Below, piece after piece: positions 23,830-32,036 of a stretch of 64,000 nt of DNA. The stretch is taken from the NCBI RefSeq assembly GCF_900240265.1, contig NZ_LT964739.1, forward strand, positions 1,448,664 to 1,512,663, read 5' to 3'. The notes under the pieces were generated by a model that saw only the letters and a list, made by a program, of their open reading frames with translations, made no database searches and was not told the DNA's origin. The translations under genes and the position numbers were made by a program. Origin of the DNA: Galactobacillus timonensis (GTDB lineage Bacteria > Bacillota_I > Bacilli_A > Erysipelotrichales > Erysipelotrichaceae). Positions within the stretch are counted from its first letter, which is position 1. Every line of letters begins with the position of its first letter.

Positions 23830-24573
23830 ATGATCGAGTTCCGGGATGTAACGAAAGTATACGGGAACGGGACCGTCGGCCTGGACCATGTCAATCTGAC
23901 CATCGGTGACGGTGAGTTTGTGGCTGTGATCGGCCTGAGCGGAGCGGGGAAAAGTACCCTGCTCCGTTCTGTTAACCGTCTGATTGATGTGACGACGGGT
24001 GAGATCATCGTTGACGATGTTTCGATCACAAAGGCGGACCGGCGGCAGCTGCGGCAGATGCGTACGCGGATCGGCATGATCTCACAGACGTTCAATCTCG
24101 TGAAGCGGAATACGGTGCAGCGCAATGTGCTTTCGGGAAAGCTTGGCAGCTACAGTACGCTGAAAAGCGTGTTCGGTCTGTTTTCACAGGAGGACTATGA
24201 TCTGTGCTCTGAGATGCTGGCGAAGGTTGGTCTGGAAAATAAGCTGCATTCGCGCTGCGATGAACTTTCAGGCGGTCAGCAGCAGCGTGTTTCCATTGCC
24301 CGTACACTGTTTCAGGAGGCGGACATCATTCTTGCGGATGAGCCGGTGGCTTCACTGGATCCGGTAACGTCGCAGGCGATTATGGGCGATCTGAAGCGGA
24401 TCAATACCGAGATGCACAAGACGGTTCTGATCAATATTCATTCCGTTCCGCTGGCGAAGCAGTATGCGTCGAGAATCATCGGCATGCGTGCAGGAAAGAT
24501 CGTGTTTGACGGCGGCGCGAAAGATCTTACGGAAGAGCAGCTGCAGATGATCTATCAGGGGGAGGCGAAATGA
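23830..24573 (+). CDS. phnC: Phosphonate-type ABC transporter ATP-binding protein PhnC
   Basis: The 247-residue ATPase that powers the PhnE permeases. Walker A is GLSGAGKST (about 36-44), the signature is LSGGQQQR (about 147-154) and Walker B is ILADEP with the catalytic Glu. It starts 5 bases after phnD and overlaps phnE by 4 bases (ATGA), so the operon is tightly coupled. Confidence 0.92.
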   Translation: MIEFRDVTKVYGNGTVGLDHVNLTIGDGEFVAVIGLSGAGKSTLLRSVNRLIDVTTGEIIVDDVSITKADRRQLRQMRTRIGMISQTFNLVKRNTVQRNVLSGKLGSYSTLKSVFGLFSQEDYDLCSEMLAKVGLENKLHSRCDELSGGQQQRVSIARTLFQEADIILADEPVASLDPVTSQAIMGDLKRINTEMHKTVLINIHSVPLAKQYASRIIGMRAGKIVFDGGAKDLTEEQLQMIYQGEAK

Positions 24574-25370
24574 TTCTTTCCCGTCAGCGTTCCTTTATAG
24601 CGCAGTCGATTCATTACCAGTGGTACAAGCACTTCTTTACGATTGTGCTCATTGTGCTGGTGCTGTATACCTCGATGCATGTTTCTGAGACAAACTTCAC
24701 TGAGCTGCTGGCGAATACGGATCAGATGGAGGCGTTTCTGCAGAAACTGATTCATCCGGATTTCAGCTATGTGCCGAGCCTGATTGATCCGCTGATCCGT
24801 ACGTTTCAGATGTCGGTGCTGGCGACGACGGTCGGTGTTCTGCTTGCGATTCCGCTGGCATTTCTCGCGACGACGGTGGCGACGCAGAATGGTATCGTGT
24901 CCGGGATTGTGCGCTTTCTTCTGAATGTGATCCGTACGATTCCCAATACGCTGCTTGCGGCAATTCTGGTTTCGATGATCGGTATCGGGGAAGGTACCGG
25001 TACGCTGACGCTGACCATCTTTACGGCAGGCATGGTGTCACAGCTTCTGTACGAGTCGATCGAAACGATTGACCGGCAGCCTTTGGAAGCGGCCGAGTCG
25101 GTCGGTGCCAATAAGCTGAAGACAGCTGTGTGGGCGATCTGGCCGCAGATCATCCGACCGGTGCTGAGCTACAGCTTCTATGCGCTGGAAGTAAACATCC
25201 GTTCTTCGACGGTGCTTGGCTATGTGGGAGCCGGCGGTATCGGCATCATTCTGAATTCGTCGCTGGCTTTGTTCAAATATGATCGGGTTTCGATCATTCT
25301 GATCGCGATCTTTCTGATGGTTGTTCTGGTGGACGCTCTGAGTGAATATTTCCGGAGGAAGCTGGCATGA
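24570..25370 (+). CDS. phnE: Phosphonate-type ABC transporter permease PhnE (first copy)
   Basis: Inner-membrane permease of 266 residues with about six hydrophobic segments. The ABC-interacting loop EAAESVGANKLKTAVWAI and the following SSTVLGYVGAGGIG motif are the PhnE hallmarks. It overlaps phnC and the second phnE by 4 bases each. Two related permease genes probably form a heterodimer. Confidence 0.92.
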   Translation: MILSRQRSFIAQSIHYQWYKHFFTIVLIVLVLYTSMHVSETNFTELLANTDQMEAFLQKLIHPDFSYVPSLIDPLIRTFQMSVLATTVGVLLAIPLAFLATTVATQNGIVSGIVRFLLNVIRTIPNTLLAAILVSMIGIGEGTGTLTLTIFTAGMVSQLLYESIETIDRQPLEAAESVGANKLKTAVWAIWPQIIRPVLSYSFYALEVNIRSSTVLGYVGAGGIGIILNSSLALFKYDRVSIILIAIFLMVVLVDALSEYFRRKLA

Positions 25371-26149
25371 GGAAGACATTTGAGCGTCATCCGGGAATTC
25401 CGGTATTCTGTGCGATCGTTCTATTAATCGTAGTGTCACGGTGGGGCCTGGATTTTTCGGCTTTCCATACGTTTACCATGTCGATGATGAAAGAGACGGT
25501 TTCGGGTCTTCTGCATCCGGACTGGTCGTATTTCTATGACGGCAGTTCGGAAGACGTCTTCTCCATGATGCTGATGACGATTGCGATCGCGTTGAGCGGT
25601 ACGGCGATCGGTACGGTGATTGCGTTTCCGCTGAGTCTGCTTTCGGCCGCGAATCTTTGGCCGAAGCATTCGCCTGTTCCGCGGATCGGGAAGGTGATTC
25701 TTGATATTCTGCGCAGCTTTCCGGAGCTTGTGTATGCGATCATCTTCGTCAAGATGGTTGGCCCAGGGCCGTTTGCGGGTGTGATGGCAATCGGTGTGCA
25801 TCAGATCGGCATGCTCGGCAAGCTGTTTGCGGAAGAAATGGAGCGTCTTGATACGGCGCCGGTGGAGGCGATGAAGTCGGTCGGTGCCAATGCGGTTGAG
25901 ACATTCTTCTATGCGCGTCTTCCGCAGTTGAGTCCGATCTATGTATCATTGATCCTGAACCACTTTGAAATCGGTGTTCGCAGTGCTTCGACGCTGGGTC
26001 TTGTCGGCGCCGGCGGCATCGGTGCGCCGCTGATCTTTGCGATCCAGGCACGCAGCTGGGACAAGGTCGGCATCATTCTGCTTGCTGTAATAGTTACGGT
26101 ATACCTGTTGGATATTTTTACCGGCTGGGTTAGAAAGCAACTTAGATGA
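25367..26149 (+). CDS. phnE: Phosphonate-type ABC transporter permease PhnE (second copy)
   Basis: A 260-residue permease related to the gene upstream. The loop EAMKSVGANAVETFFYARLPQ and SASTLGLVGAGGIGAPL are conserved. It begins inside the end of the first copy and itself overlaps the phosphoesterase gene by 4 bases (ATGA), so that enzyme is made together with the transporter. Confidence 0.92.
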   Translation: MRKTFERHPGIPVFCAIVLLIVVSRWGLDFSAFHTFTMSMMKETVSGLLHPDWSYFYDGSSEDVFSMMLMTIAIALSGTAIGTVIAFPLSLLSAANLWPKHSPVPRIGKVILDILRSFPELVYAIIFVKMVGPGPFAGVMAIGVHQIGMLGKLFAEEMERLDTAPVEAMKSVGANAVETFFYARLPQLSPIYVSLILNHFEIGVRSASTLGLVGAGGIGAPLIFAIQARSWDKVGIILLAVIVTVYLLDIFTGWVRKQLR

Positions 26150-26967
26150 AAAAATCGGTCCGTGTTCTGCATTTGTCAGATCTGCATTACTGCAGCTGCT
26201 TTGATCGTGGCGGTGCCTATGCAGAGATGCTCGCAAGAGTCAGTGATCCGCTGGCAAAGGCATGCGGTATCATCCGGAAGGAACAGGCCGATGTCATTGT
26301 GATTAGCGGGGATCTTACGGATGGCGGCAGTGCGGAAGACTATGCGCATGTGAAACGGGTTCTTTCGGATGCGGCCGGTGATGCGGTAATTCTACCGGTG
26401 CTGGGCAATCATGATCGTATTGACAGCTTCCGGAAGGGATGGCTGAGGGAGGCGCAAACGGATGCGCCCTGGCATTGGCGGAAGGAGATCGGGGGCTTTA
26501 CCTTCATCGGCATCGATAATTCGGTGTTCGGGGTGGAAGATGGATACATCTCTGATCGGGAGATCCTGTGGCTGCAGGATGCTCTGGATGATGCACGGGA
26601 TGTTATTCTGTGCATGCACCATCCGCTGCGGGGGAAACCCGGCATTCCGCCTCTTGCAAATAAGGAAAAGCTGCTGGAGGTGCTTGGTCCGTACCGCTTT
26701 GGGGTCCGGATGGTACTGTGCGGTCATACGCACTGGAGCGATTCCTGTATGGTGGAAGGTGTTGCGTGTTCTACGGCGCCTTCGCTGTCGTTTCGCGGTG
26801 TGGATGAGGGGAGTCGTATTCTGTTTTACGACACATGCGGATTCCGTGAGTATCTGCTGGAAGATCATTCGGTTTCCATGTTGAAAGATGTGTCTGAGGG
26901 CGGAGCGCTGATCGGTGCGGTGGATTTGGGTCAGCTTCAAAACGAACTGGGGAAGGAAACTGCGTGA
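26146..26967 (+). CDS. Calcineurin-like metallophosphoesterase of the phn operon
   Basis: A 273-residue two-metal phosphoesterase. All five motifs are present: DLH (about 12-14), GDLTD (about 50-54), GNHD (about 87-90), the MHH histidine (about 152) and GHTH (about 191-194). There is no signal peptide, so it acts in the cytoplasm on imported substrate. Overlap with phnE suggests that what the transporter brings in is a phosphate ester or cyclic phosphate and that this enzyme opens it; in other bacteria the PhnP phosphodiesterase does a related job after C-P lyase, which is absent here. It may also be a general cyclic nucleotide phosphodiesterase. Confidence 0.85.
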   Translation: MKKSVRVLHLSDLHYCSCFDRGGAYAEMLARVSDPLAKACGIIRKEQADVIVISGDLTDGGSAEDYAHVKRVLSDAAGDAVILPVLGNHDRIDSFRKGWLREAQTDAPWHWRKEIGGFTFIGIDNSVFGVEDGYISDREILWLQDALDDARDVILCMHHPLRGKPGIPPLANKEKLLEVLGPYRFGVRMVLCGHTHWSDSCMVEGVACSTAPSLSFRGVDEGSRILFYDTCGFREYLLEDHSVSMLKDVSEGGALIGAVDLGQLQNELGKETA

Positions 26968-26986
26968 AGGGGTTCCTTCCCTTTTT
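26949..26986 (+). terminator. Terminator of the phn operon
   Basis: GGGAAGGAA (26950-26958, inside the phosphoesterase's last codons) pairs with TTCCTTCCC (26973-26981), followed by TTTTT. The stem overlaps the coding end of the phosphoesterase gene. Confidence 0.8.
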
Positions 26987-27087
26987 ATAGTGACAAAATT
27001 GCGACGTTGTGTGGGTTTGGTCGGGAAAGCGTTGCCGGCGGTTTGACGGTGGCTTAAGATAATGCTTGTGAGAAGGAGCGGTCTTTG

Positions 27088-27969
27088 ATGGAGAAGTACG
27101 GATTGGTTCTGGAAGGCGGCGGGATGCGCGGCGCCTATACGGCAGGTGCGCTGGCATGGCTGAACGATCAGCATCTGACATTTGATTACGGTGTCGGTGT
27201 TTCTTCCGGTGCAGCGTATTTGGCCTGTTATTGGGAGGGCGATAAGCATACGCCTTACAATATGTCGGTCAATTATGCGGCGGATCCGAACAATGTTGGT
27301 CTCAAGGCATTCAAGCACTGCGGCTATTATGTGGATTACCAGCAGATCTTTGATAAGGATATTCTTGGCAAAGAACATATGACGATCCGTCCGCTGGTGG
27401 AGATGAAGGCGCCGATCGAAATTGGGTGCTATGACATGGAACTGGGCGATACGGTGTTCTTCAACTGGCAGGACCTGGATGATAATCTGACGGTGCTGCG
27501 GGCATCGGCGGCGCTGCCGGTCGCTTCGGCCATGGTGAATTACAAGGGACGTGACTATATGGATGGCGGTATCTGTCGTCTCATTCCGATTGAGCGTTCG
27601 ATTCAGCAGGGTGTTACGAAGCATCTGGTGATTACGACAAAGCCTGCGAGCTATCACCGCAAGCCTGCGAACAAAATCGTCATTCAGCTGATGAAGATGT
27701 GCTACAAGAAGTATCCGAAGATCGTGGATAACTATAAGATCCGTCATATTCGCTACTATGAGCAGGTCGGCATCATCGATGAACTGTGCAAGGAAGGCAA
27801 GGCCATCAACATTCTTCCTTCAAAGTCGGTCAAGATGGGCCGTTTCAAGGGCTCTGCAGAAAACTGCGATGTCCTTTACAAGCTTGGCTATCAGGATATG
27901 GAGGACCGCAAGGAAGAAATCTACCATTTCCTTGGCAGGGAAGTACCGAAGGATGATGACAAACAGTGA
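27088..27969 (+). CDS. Patatin-like phospholipase
   Basis: A 293-residue serine lipid hydrolase of the bacterial YjjU-like patatin group. The oxyanion loop is GGGMRG near residue 11, the nucleophile serine lies in GVSSG (about 39-43) and the catalytic Asp is in MDGGI (about 160). AAGGAG is 10 bases before the ATG at 27088; a TTG at 27085 would give one extra residue. It is flanked by terminators, so it is a single-gene unit. Substrate unproven. Confidence 0.92.
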   Translation: MEKYGLVLEGGGMRGAYTAGALAWLNDQHLTFDYGVGVSSGAAYLACYWEGDKHTPYNMSVNYAADPNNVGLKAFKHCGYYVDYQQIFDKDILGKEHMTIRPLVEMKAPIEIGCYDMELGDTVFFNWQDLDDNLTVLRASAALPVASAMVNYKGRDYMDGGICRLIPIERSIQQGVTKHLVITTKPASYHRKPANKIVIQLMKMCYKKYPKIVDNYKIRHIRYYEQVGIIDELCKEGKAINILPSKSVKMGRFKGSAENCDVLYKLGYQDMEDRKEEIYHFLGREVPKDDDKQ

Positions 27970-27996
27970 GATGCCAGCGATGGTGTCTCTTTTTTT
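27968..27996 (+). terminator. Terminator of the patatin gene
   Basis: GAGATGCCA / TGGTGTCTC form a 9-bp stem with two G-T pairs, a GCGA loop and seven T residues. It begins at the patatin stop codon. Confidence 0.88.
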
Positions 27997-28054
27997 GATT
28001 TTCGTTTCGGAACATCTCTCTTTTTTGTCTATGAAAAGGCAGGAGGGAGAATTT

Positions 28055-28639
28055 ATGGAACTCGAAGAAATACTTTCACGCATCGAAGAAAGGGCAGGAA
28101 AGTTCGGTGGATCATCGTCTGATGTACATGCCTACTTTGATGCCCGCCGTCGGGTGTATGCAGAACTTGCGCCGCATCTGAAGGATGCCGGTCTCATTTC
28201 GGAAGCCAACTGGCTTACGCGGCGAACACTTGGCTCTTCGCAGGAACTTGGCATTCACGTCAGGGCAGGCGACATCTGCTATGTAGATTTCGGAGCGTCT
28301 GCCTATCTCTTTGAGTGCGGATTTCAGCACTTCGCGCTGATCGTAAAACTGGTTCAATATAAGGCACTCGTCATTCCAATGACCAGCAATCCGGTCCAGT
28401 ATGCGCAGGCCTATGACCCTGTCGCTAACCCACATGGCCGCCGTCATCTTTGTTCCATTGGGCAGCCGGAAGGAATGCTCAAGCCATCGGTGCTTTTTCT
28501 CAACGATCTTCGCTTCATCAATACGGCGCGAATCATCGAAGTACGCTCACATCTTGACGGTGATGAATTGCAGCGGGTAAGAAAACGGCTGCAGGAGCTG
28601 CTGGATTTTTCCAGCAGCCTTGAGGCAGTCAAAGGATGA
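28055..28639 (+). CDS. PemK/MazF-fold protein with N-terminal helical extension
   Basis: A 194-residue protein. Residues about 70-180 have the look of the PemK/MazF toxin fold: GDICYVDFG, then FQHFALIVKLVQYKALVIPMTSN and a late SVLFLNDLRFINTARI strand. The first 65 residues are charged and helical and are not part of ordinary MazF. No small antitoxin gene precedes it, so it may be a stand-alone RNase, a non-toxic relative, or work with the coiled-coil protein that starts 62 bases downstream. AGGAGGGAG precedes the ATG. The longer upstream frame overlaps patatin and is not used. Confidence 0.65.
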   Translation: MELEEILSRIEERAGKFGGSSSDVHAYFDARRRVYAELAPHLKDAGLISEANWLTRRTLGSSQELGIHVRAGDICYVDFGASAYLFECGFQHFALIVKLVQYKALVIPMTSNPVQYAQAYDPVANPHGRRHLCSIGQPEGMLKPSVLFLNDLRFINTARIIEVRSHLDGDELQRVRKRLQELLDFSSSLEAVKG

Positions 28640-28701
28640 ATGATAAGGGACGGAATATAATTGAATATGGGAAAAATTACATGTAAAGGAGATGTACAGG
28701 C

Positions 28702-30117
28702 ATGCTGCTGTATTCAACGATCATTGATATTAAACCGGCCCTGACCGCGGAACAATTCATTCAGCTGGTCATTGAATGGAATCAGACAAGTACCCATAGG
28801 GACAATGTGATTCCGAACCTTGTCTGGAATGGTGAACACAATATCCGCTATGGTAATGACAGCCTTTCGCTGGATATTGAGGAGTACCCTGGTCACAATA
28901 TCATCGCTGTACGCTATGAGAAGAAGGCAGAGGATGGTGCTGTATGGGATACGGACTATGTCATGAATCTTTCTGAAAGTAAGATGGCGATTCGGCTTGA
29001 TCGAAGCTATTCCCCGGATGCGATGATGGTGAGTATGAAGTTTTCAACGCCGCATTTCATCACTCTGCTGATTGAAAAGGGATATGTCGCGGATGATGGC
29101 GATCTTCCCGTTCTGCGCAGGCCGGTTCTGATGGGCCATGAAAATGCTTCTCTGCTGTCCGATGCGATCAGCGGACGAAAGAAATATCGTTTTCCTCTCA
29201 TCTACATATCGAAGACAAAGAAGAATCGTGATCCGCTGGACTGTGACTTTTTGTGCAGCCGGCTGAAGGGAGTGTCACACATTCTTGTCGAAAGGAGTAA
29301 AGACGGATGCTCGGATCTTTGCGATGACAGGATCGAACATCTTGGTGAAGTCGGTATCTATTTTCCCAACGGCAGACATCTCAAATACAAATACAGAGAT
29401 TACAAAGGCTATGGCGAAGCTCTGTTGACCAGGGTTGTAAATGTGGTTCTGCGCTATATGAACGTTCAGCAGGTTCCGCTTCTCTATACGTGGGCAGGGG
29501 TAAATAATCAATTGCTCAAAGAACGCTGGGAAAGCGATCGTAAGGAAAAGCTGCAGGCAGAAGCCAATGTTAGGAAAAAGGAAGATGAACTGACCAGGTT
29601 TATTGAAACATTCGACAAAGATAATAAAGATCTGAGGCAGCGGAACGATGAGCTGACCAGAGAGAACAATTCACTTTCTCAGGAAGTTCAGCAGCTGCAG
29701 CTGAAGCTGAGCGAAGCAGAGGATGTACCGCTGCTGTTTGAAGGTGACGAGGATGATTTCTATCCGGGTGAGATCCGCGAGATGGTGCTGGATGCGGTTG
29801 CAGAAAAGCTGAAAAGCACCAAAGAAGGCTCACGCAGATACGATGTGTACAGCGATATTCTCGCGAAGAATCATTACCGGAAGCTGACCAGGCAGCGGAT
29901 CGAAGAAATCAAGAATCTTCTCAACGACTACCGGACAATGACTGCGCCATTGCGCAATGCATTGGCTGATCTTGGCTTCAAGATCACGGAAGTTGGTAAG
30001 CATTATCGAATGACTTATTATGGCGATGAACGGTATATGACGACCCTGTCCAAGACGGGCTCTGATTTCCGCGAAGGAAAGAATCAGGCGGCCAATATTG
30101 CCAGGAATATGTTTTAG
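28702..30117 (+). CDS. Unrecognised coiled-coil protein of 471 residues
   Basis: I do not recognise a named family. Residues about 1-265 form a globular region rich in conserved-looking aromatic and charged residues (VIEWNQ, IAVRYEK, FSTPHFITLLIEKGY). Residues about 268-345 are a long coiled coil (heptad Leu/Glu/Lys with NDELTREN). Residues about 350-471 form a second domain beginning FYPGEIREMVLDAV and ending in a compact unit with LGFKITEVGKHYRMTYYGDERY; its layout recalls small dsRNA-binding-like folds such as HicA, but this is only a visual resemblance. It has no membrane segment. AAAGGAG precedes the ATG. It sits between the PemK-like gene and tilS, and may form a two-gene unit with the former. 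Confidence 0.7.
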   Translation: MLLYSTIIDIKPALTAEQFIQLVIEWNQTSTHRDNVIPNLVWNGEHNIRYGNDSLSLDIEEYPGHNIIAVRYEKKAEDGAVWDTDYVMNLSESKMAIRLDRSYSPDAMMVSMKFSTPHFITLLIEKGYVADDGDLPVLRRPVLMGHENASLLSDAISGRKKYRFPLIYISKTKKNRDPLDCDFLCSRLKGVSHILVERSKDGCSDLCDDRIEHLGEVGIYFPNGRHLKYKYRDYKGYGEALLTRVVNVVLRYMNVQQVPLLYTWAGVNNQLLKERWESDRKEKLQAEANVRKKEDELTRFIETFDKDNKDLRQRNDELTRENNSLSQEVQQLQLKLSEAEDVPLLFEGDEDDFYPGEIREMVLDAVAEKLKSTKEGSRRYDVYSDILAKNHYRKLTRQRIEEIKNLLNDYRTMTAPLRNALADLGFKITEVGKHYRMTYYGDERYMTTLSKTGSDFREGKNQAANIARNMF

Positions 30118-30149
30118 AAAGAAAGGTGCTTCGTGCTAGGATACAGCCA

Positions 30150-31388
30150 ATGAGTGAACGCAGAAACTCTGAGACATGGCTGATCGGTGTTTCTGGGGGG
30201 CCGGATTCCATGGCCCTTCTTTCCATGTGCCTGGAAGAGGGCGTGCCTGTCGCAGCGGCCCATGTCAATTACCACCATCGGCCAGAAGCAGATCAGGAAG
30301 AAGAATATGTGCGCACGTTCTGTGCGGAACATGGCATTGCCTGCTATGTCAGAAATGAGCCGTTTGTTTACAGCGGAAATTTTGAGGCGGCTGCACGGAA
30401 GTGGCGCTACGACTTTTTTGGTGAAACTGTGAAGAAGAATGGATACTGCGGCATTCTGATTGCGCATCAGGAAGATGATCTTCTGGAAACCTATCTGATG
30501 CAGAGTGAAAAGAAGCTGGAGCCTGACTATTTCGGGCTGCGATCGGACATGATGTACCAGGGGGTGCTTGTAAGGCGGCCTCTTCTTTCCTATACAAAGG
30601 CGCAGCTGCAGGCGTATTGCGACTCGCATCAGATCCGATACTTTATCGATGCGACCAACCAGGATGAAACCTATGCGCGTAACCGTATCCGCCATGAGGT
30701 GGTTGAGAAGCTGACGCCCATGGAACGGAAAATGCTTCGAGGGGAAATTGATCAGCAGAATGCCGTGTTGCAGGAGCGGCGCTGCCGCGTCAACGCATGG
30801 GCCGCCCAAAGCGAATTTCCTCTATCGGCTTATCGGAGCCTTGGAGAAGAAGATCGTATCGCGCTGTTACGGGCAATGATCCCGGGCGGCAACCATCTGC
30901 GCCGCCGCCATCTGATTGAAGTGGATGTCATTCTTCTTAAACATGATGATTTCGTCATTTCTCTTGGTGCGCAGCAGATGGCACAGAGTGATGGCCGCTT
31001 CTTTTGCATGGATGTTCCGTCGCCTTATTCCTGTTCCTTTTCTTCTCTGGATGAGATGCAGTGCGGTTCTGTATATGAGTGGTTCCGCATTTCTCGAGGA
31101 AAACCAGGCGTCAATGCTATCACCTTTCATTCATCGGATTTTCCTGTCACTATCCGCAATGCGATGCCTGGTGATGCGATCTCGATGTGCTTTGGGACAA
31201 AAAAGGTAAATCGCTGGATGATTGATCGCAAGATTCCGAAATGGAAGCGGAATGTGTGGCCGGTGGTTGTAAATCATCAGGGAACTGTGATTCTGGTGCC
31301 AGGGATCGGCTGTGACGTGGATCATTATTCTTTGGCTCCGGATCTGAATATCGTCGCCGGGAAGCGGGATGGGCAATGGAGTCAATAA
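30150..31388 (+). CDS. tilS: tRNA(Ile)-lysidine synthase
   Basis: Converts C34 of tRNA-Ile(CAU) to lysidine so it reads AUA. The 412-residue protein has the P-loop SGGPDSMALLS near the N-terminus, HVNYHHRPEADQEEEYV, AHQEDDLLETYLMQ and the C-terminal MPGDAISMCFGTKKVNRWMIDRKIPKWKRN region. I chose the ATG at 30150, with AGGA 8 bases upstream; a GTG at 30126 would add 8 residues. It begins the usual Gram-positive tilS-hpt-ftsH cluster. Confidence 0.93.
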   Translation: MSERRNSETWLIGVSGGPDSMALLSMCLEEGVPVAAAHVNYHHRPEADQEEEYVRTFCAEHGIACYVRNEPFVYSGNFEAAARKWRYDFFGETVKKNGYCGILIAHQEDDLLETYLMQSEKKLEPDYFGLRSDMMYQGVLVRRPLLSYTKAQLQAYCDSHQIRYFIDATNQDETYARNRIRHEVVEKLTPMERKMLRGEIDQQNAVLQERRCRVNAWAAQSEFPLSAYRSLGEEDRIALLRAMIPGGNHLRRRHLIEVDVILLKHDDFVISLGAQQMAQSDGRFFCMDVPSPYSCSFSSLDEMQCGSVYEWFRISRGKPGVNAITFHSSDFPVTIRNAMPGDAISMCFGTKKVNRWMIDRKIPKWKRNVWPVVVNHQGTVILVPGIGCDVDHYSLAPDLNIVAGKRDGQWSQ

Positions 31389-31466
31389 TGGGCTGTGTAT
31401 AGGTTCTGCGCCAATTGCTGTTGTGGTACAATGTGAAACTATCAGAAATGATTGGAGAAAGAACCC

Positions 31467-32006
31467 ATGAATAAGGACATGAAGAAGATTCTCTTTTCGG
31501 AAGATCAGATTCGTTCGCGCTGTATCGAGCTTGGCAGGCAGATTTCAGATGACTATACGGCTATGGGGAGTTCTCCTCTTCTGGTCGGTCTTCTGCGGGG
31601 ATCGGTGCCGTTTATGGCGGAGCTGATCAAGCATCTGGATCTGGATGCGCAGTATGACTTTATGGATGTGACAAGCTACGCCGGCACGAAGTCGACCGGT
31701 GATATCAAGATCATCAAGGATCTGGATACGTCGATCGAGGGCAAGGATATTCTTTTGGTTGAGGATATCGTTGATACGGGACGTACGATCAAGGCAGTCA
31801 AGGAACTGATGCACAACAAGGGTGCCCGTTCGGTCAAAGTTGTGACGCTGCTGGACAAGCCGGAACGTCGCGAGGTTGAGGAAGTGGCTGAATACGTTGG
31901 CTTTGAGATCGCCAACGAGTTTGTTGTCGGCTTCGGCATGGACTTTGATCAGAGATATCGCTGCCTGCCGTATGTCGGTGTATTGAAAGATGAAATGTAC
32001 CAGTAA
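31467..32006 (+). CDS. hpt: Hypoxanthine phosphoribosyltransferase
   Basis: Purine salvage enzyme converting hypoxanthine or guanine to IMP or GMP with PRPP. The 179-residue product has LLVGLLRGSVPFMAELI, the PRPP loop ILLVEDIVDTGRTIKAV and the C-terminal VVGFGMDFDQRYRCLPYVGVL, all standard. ATG at 31467 has GGAG upstream; a TTG at 31452 is not needed. It is in the conserved order tilS-hpt-ftsH. Confidence 0.95.
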   Translation: MNKDMKKILFSEDQIRSRCIELGRQISDDYTAMGSSPLLVGLLRGSVPFMAELIKHLDLDAQYDFMDVTSYAGTKSTGDIKIIKDLDTSIEGKDILLVEDIVDTGRTIKAVKELMHNKGARSVKVVTLLDKPERREVEEVAEYVGFEIANEFVVGFGMDFDQRYRCLPYVGVLKDEMYQ

Positions 32007-32036
32007 TGTTTCTGACTGGAAGGAGTTAATTCATTA

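Noticed and set aside
26392..27747. Open frame of about 451 codons on the minus strand across the phosphoesterase and patatin genes
   Set aside because: Crosses two genes and the terminator between them, no family features.
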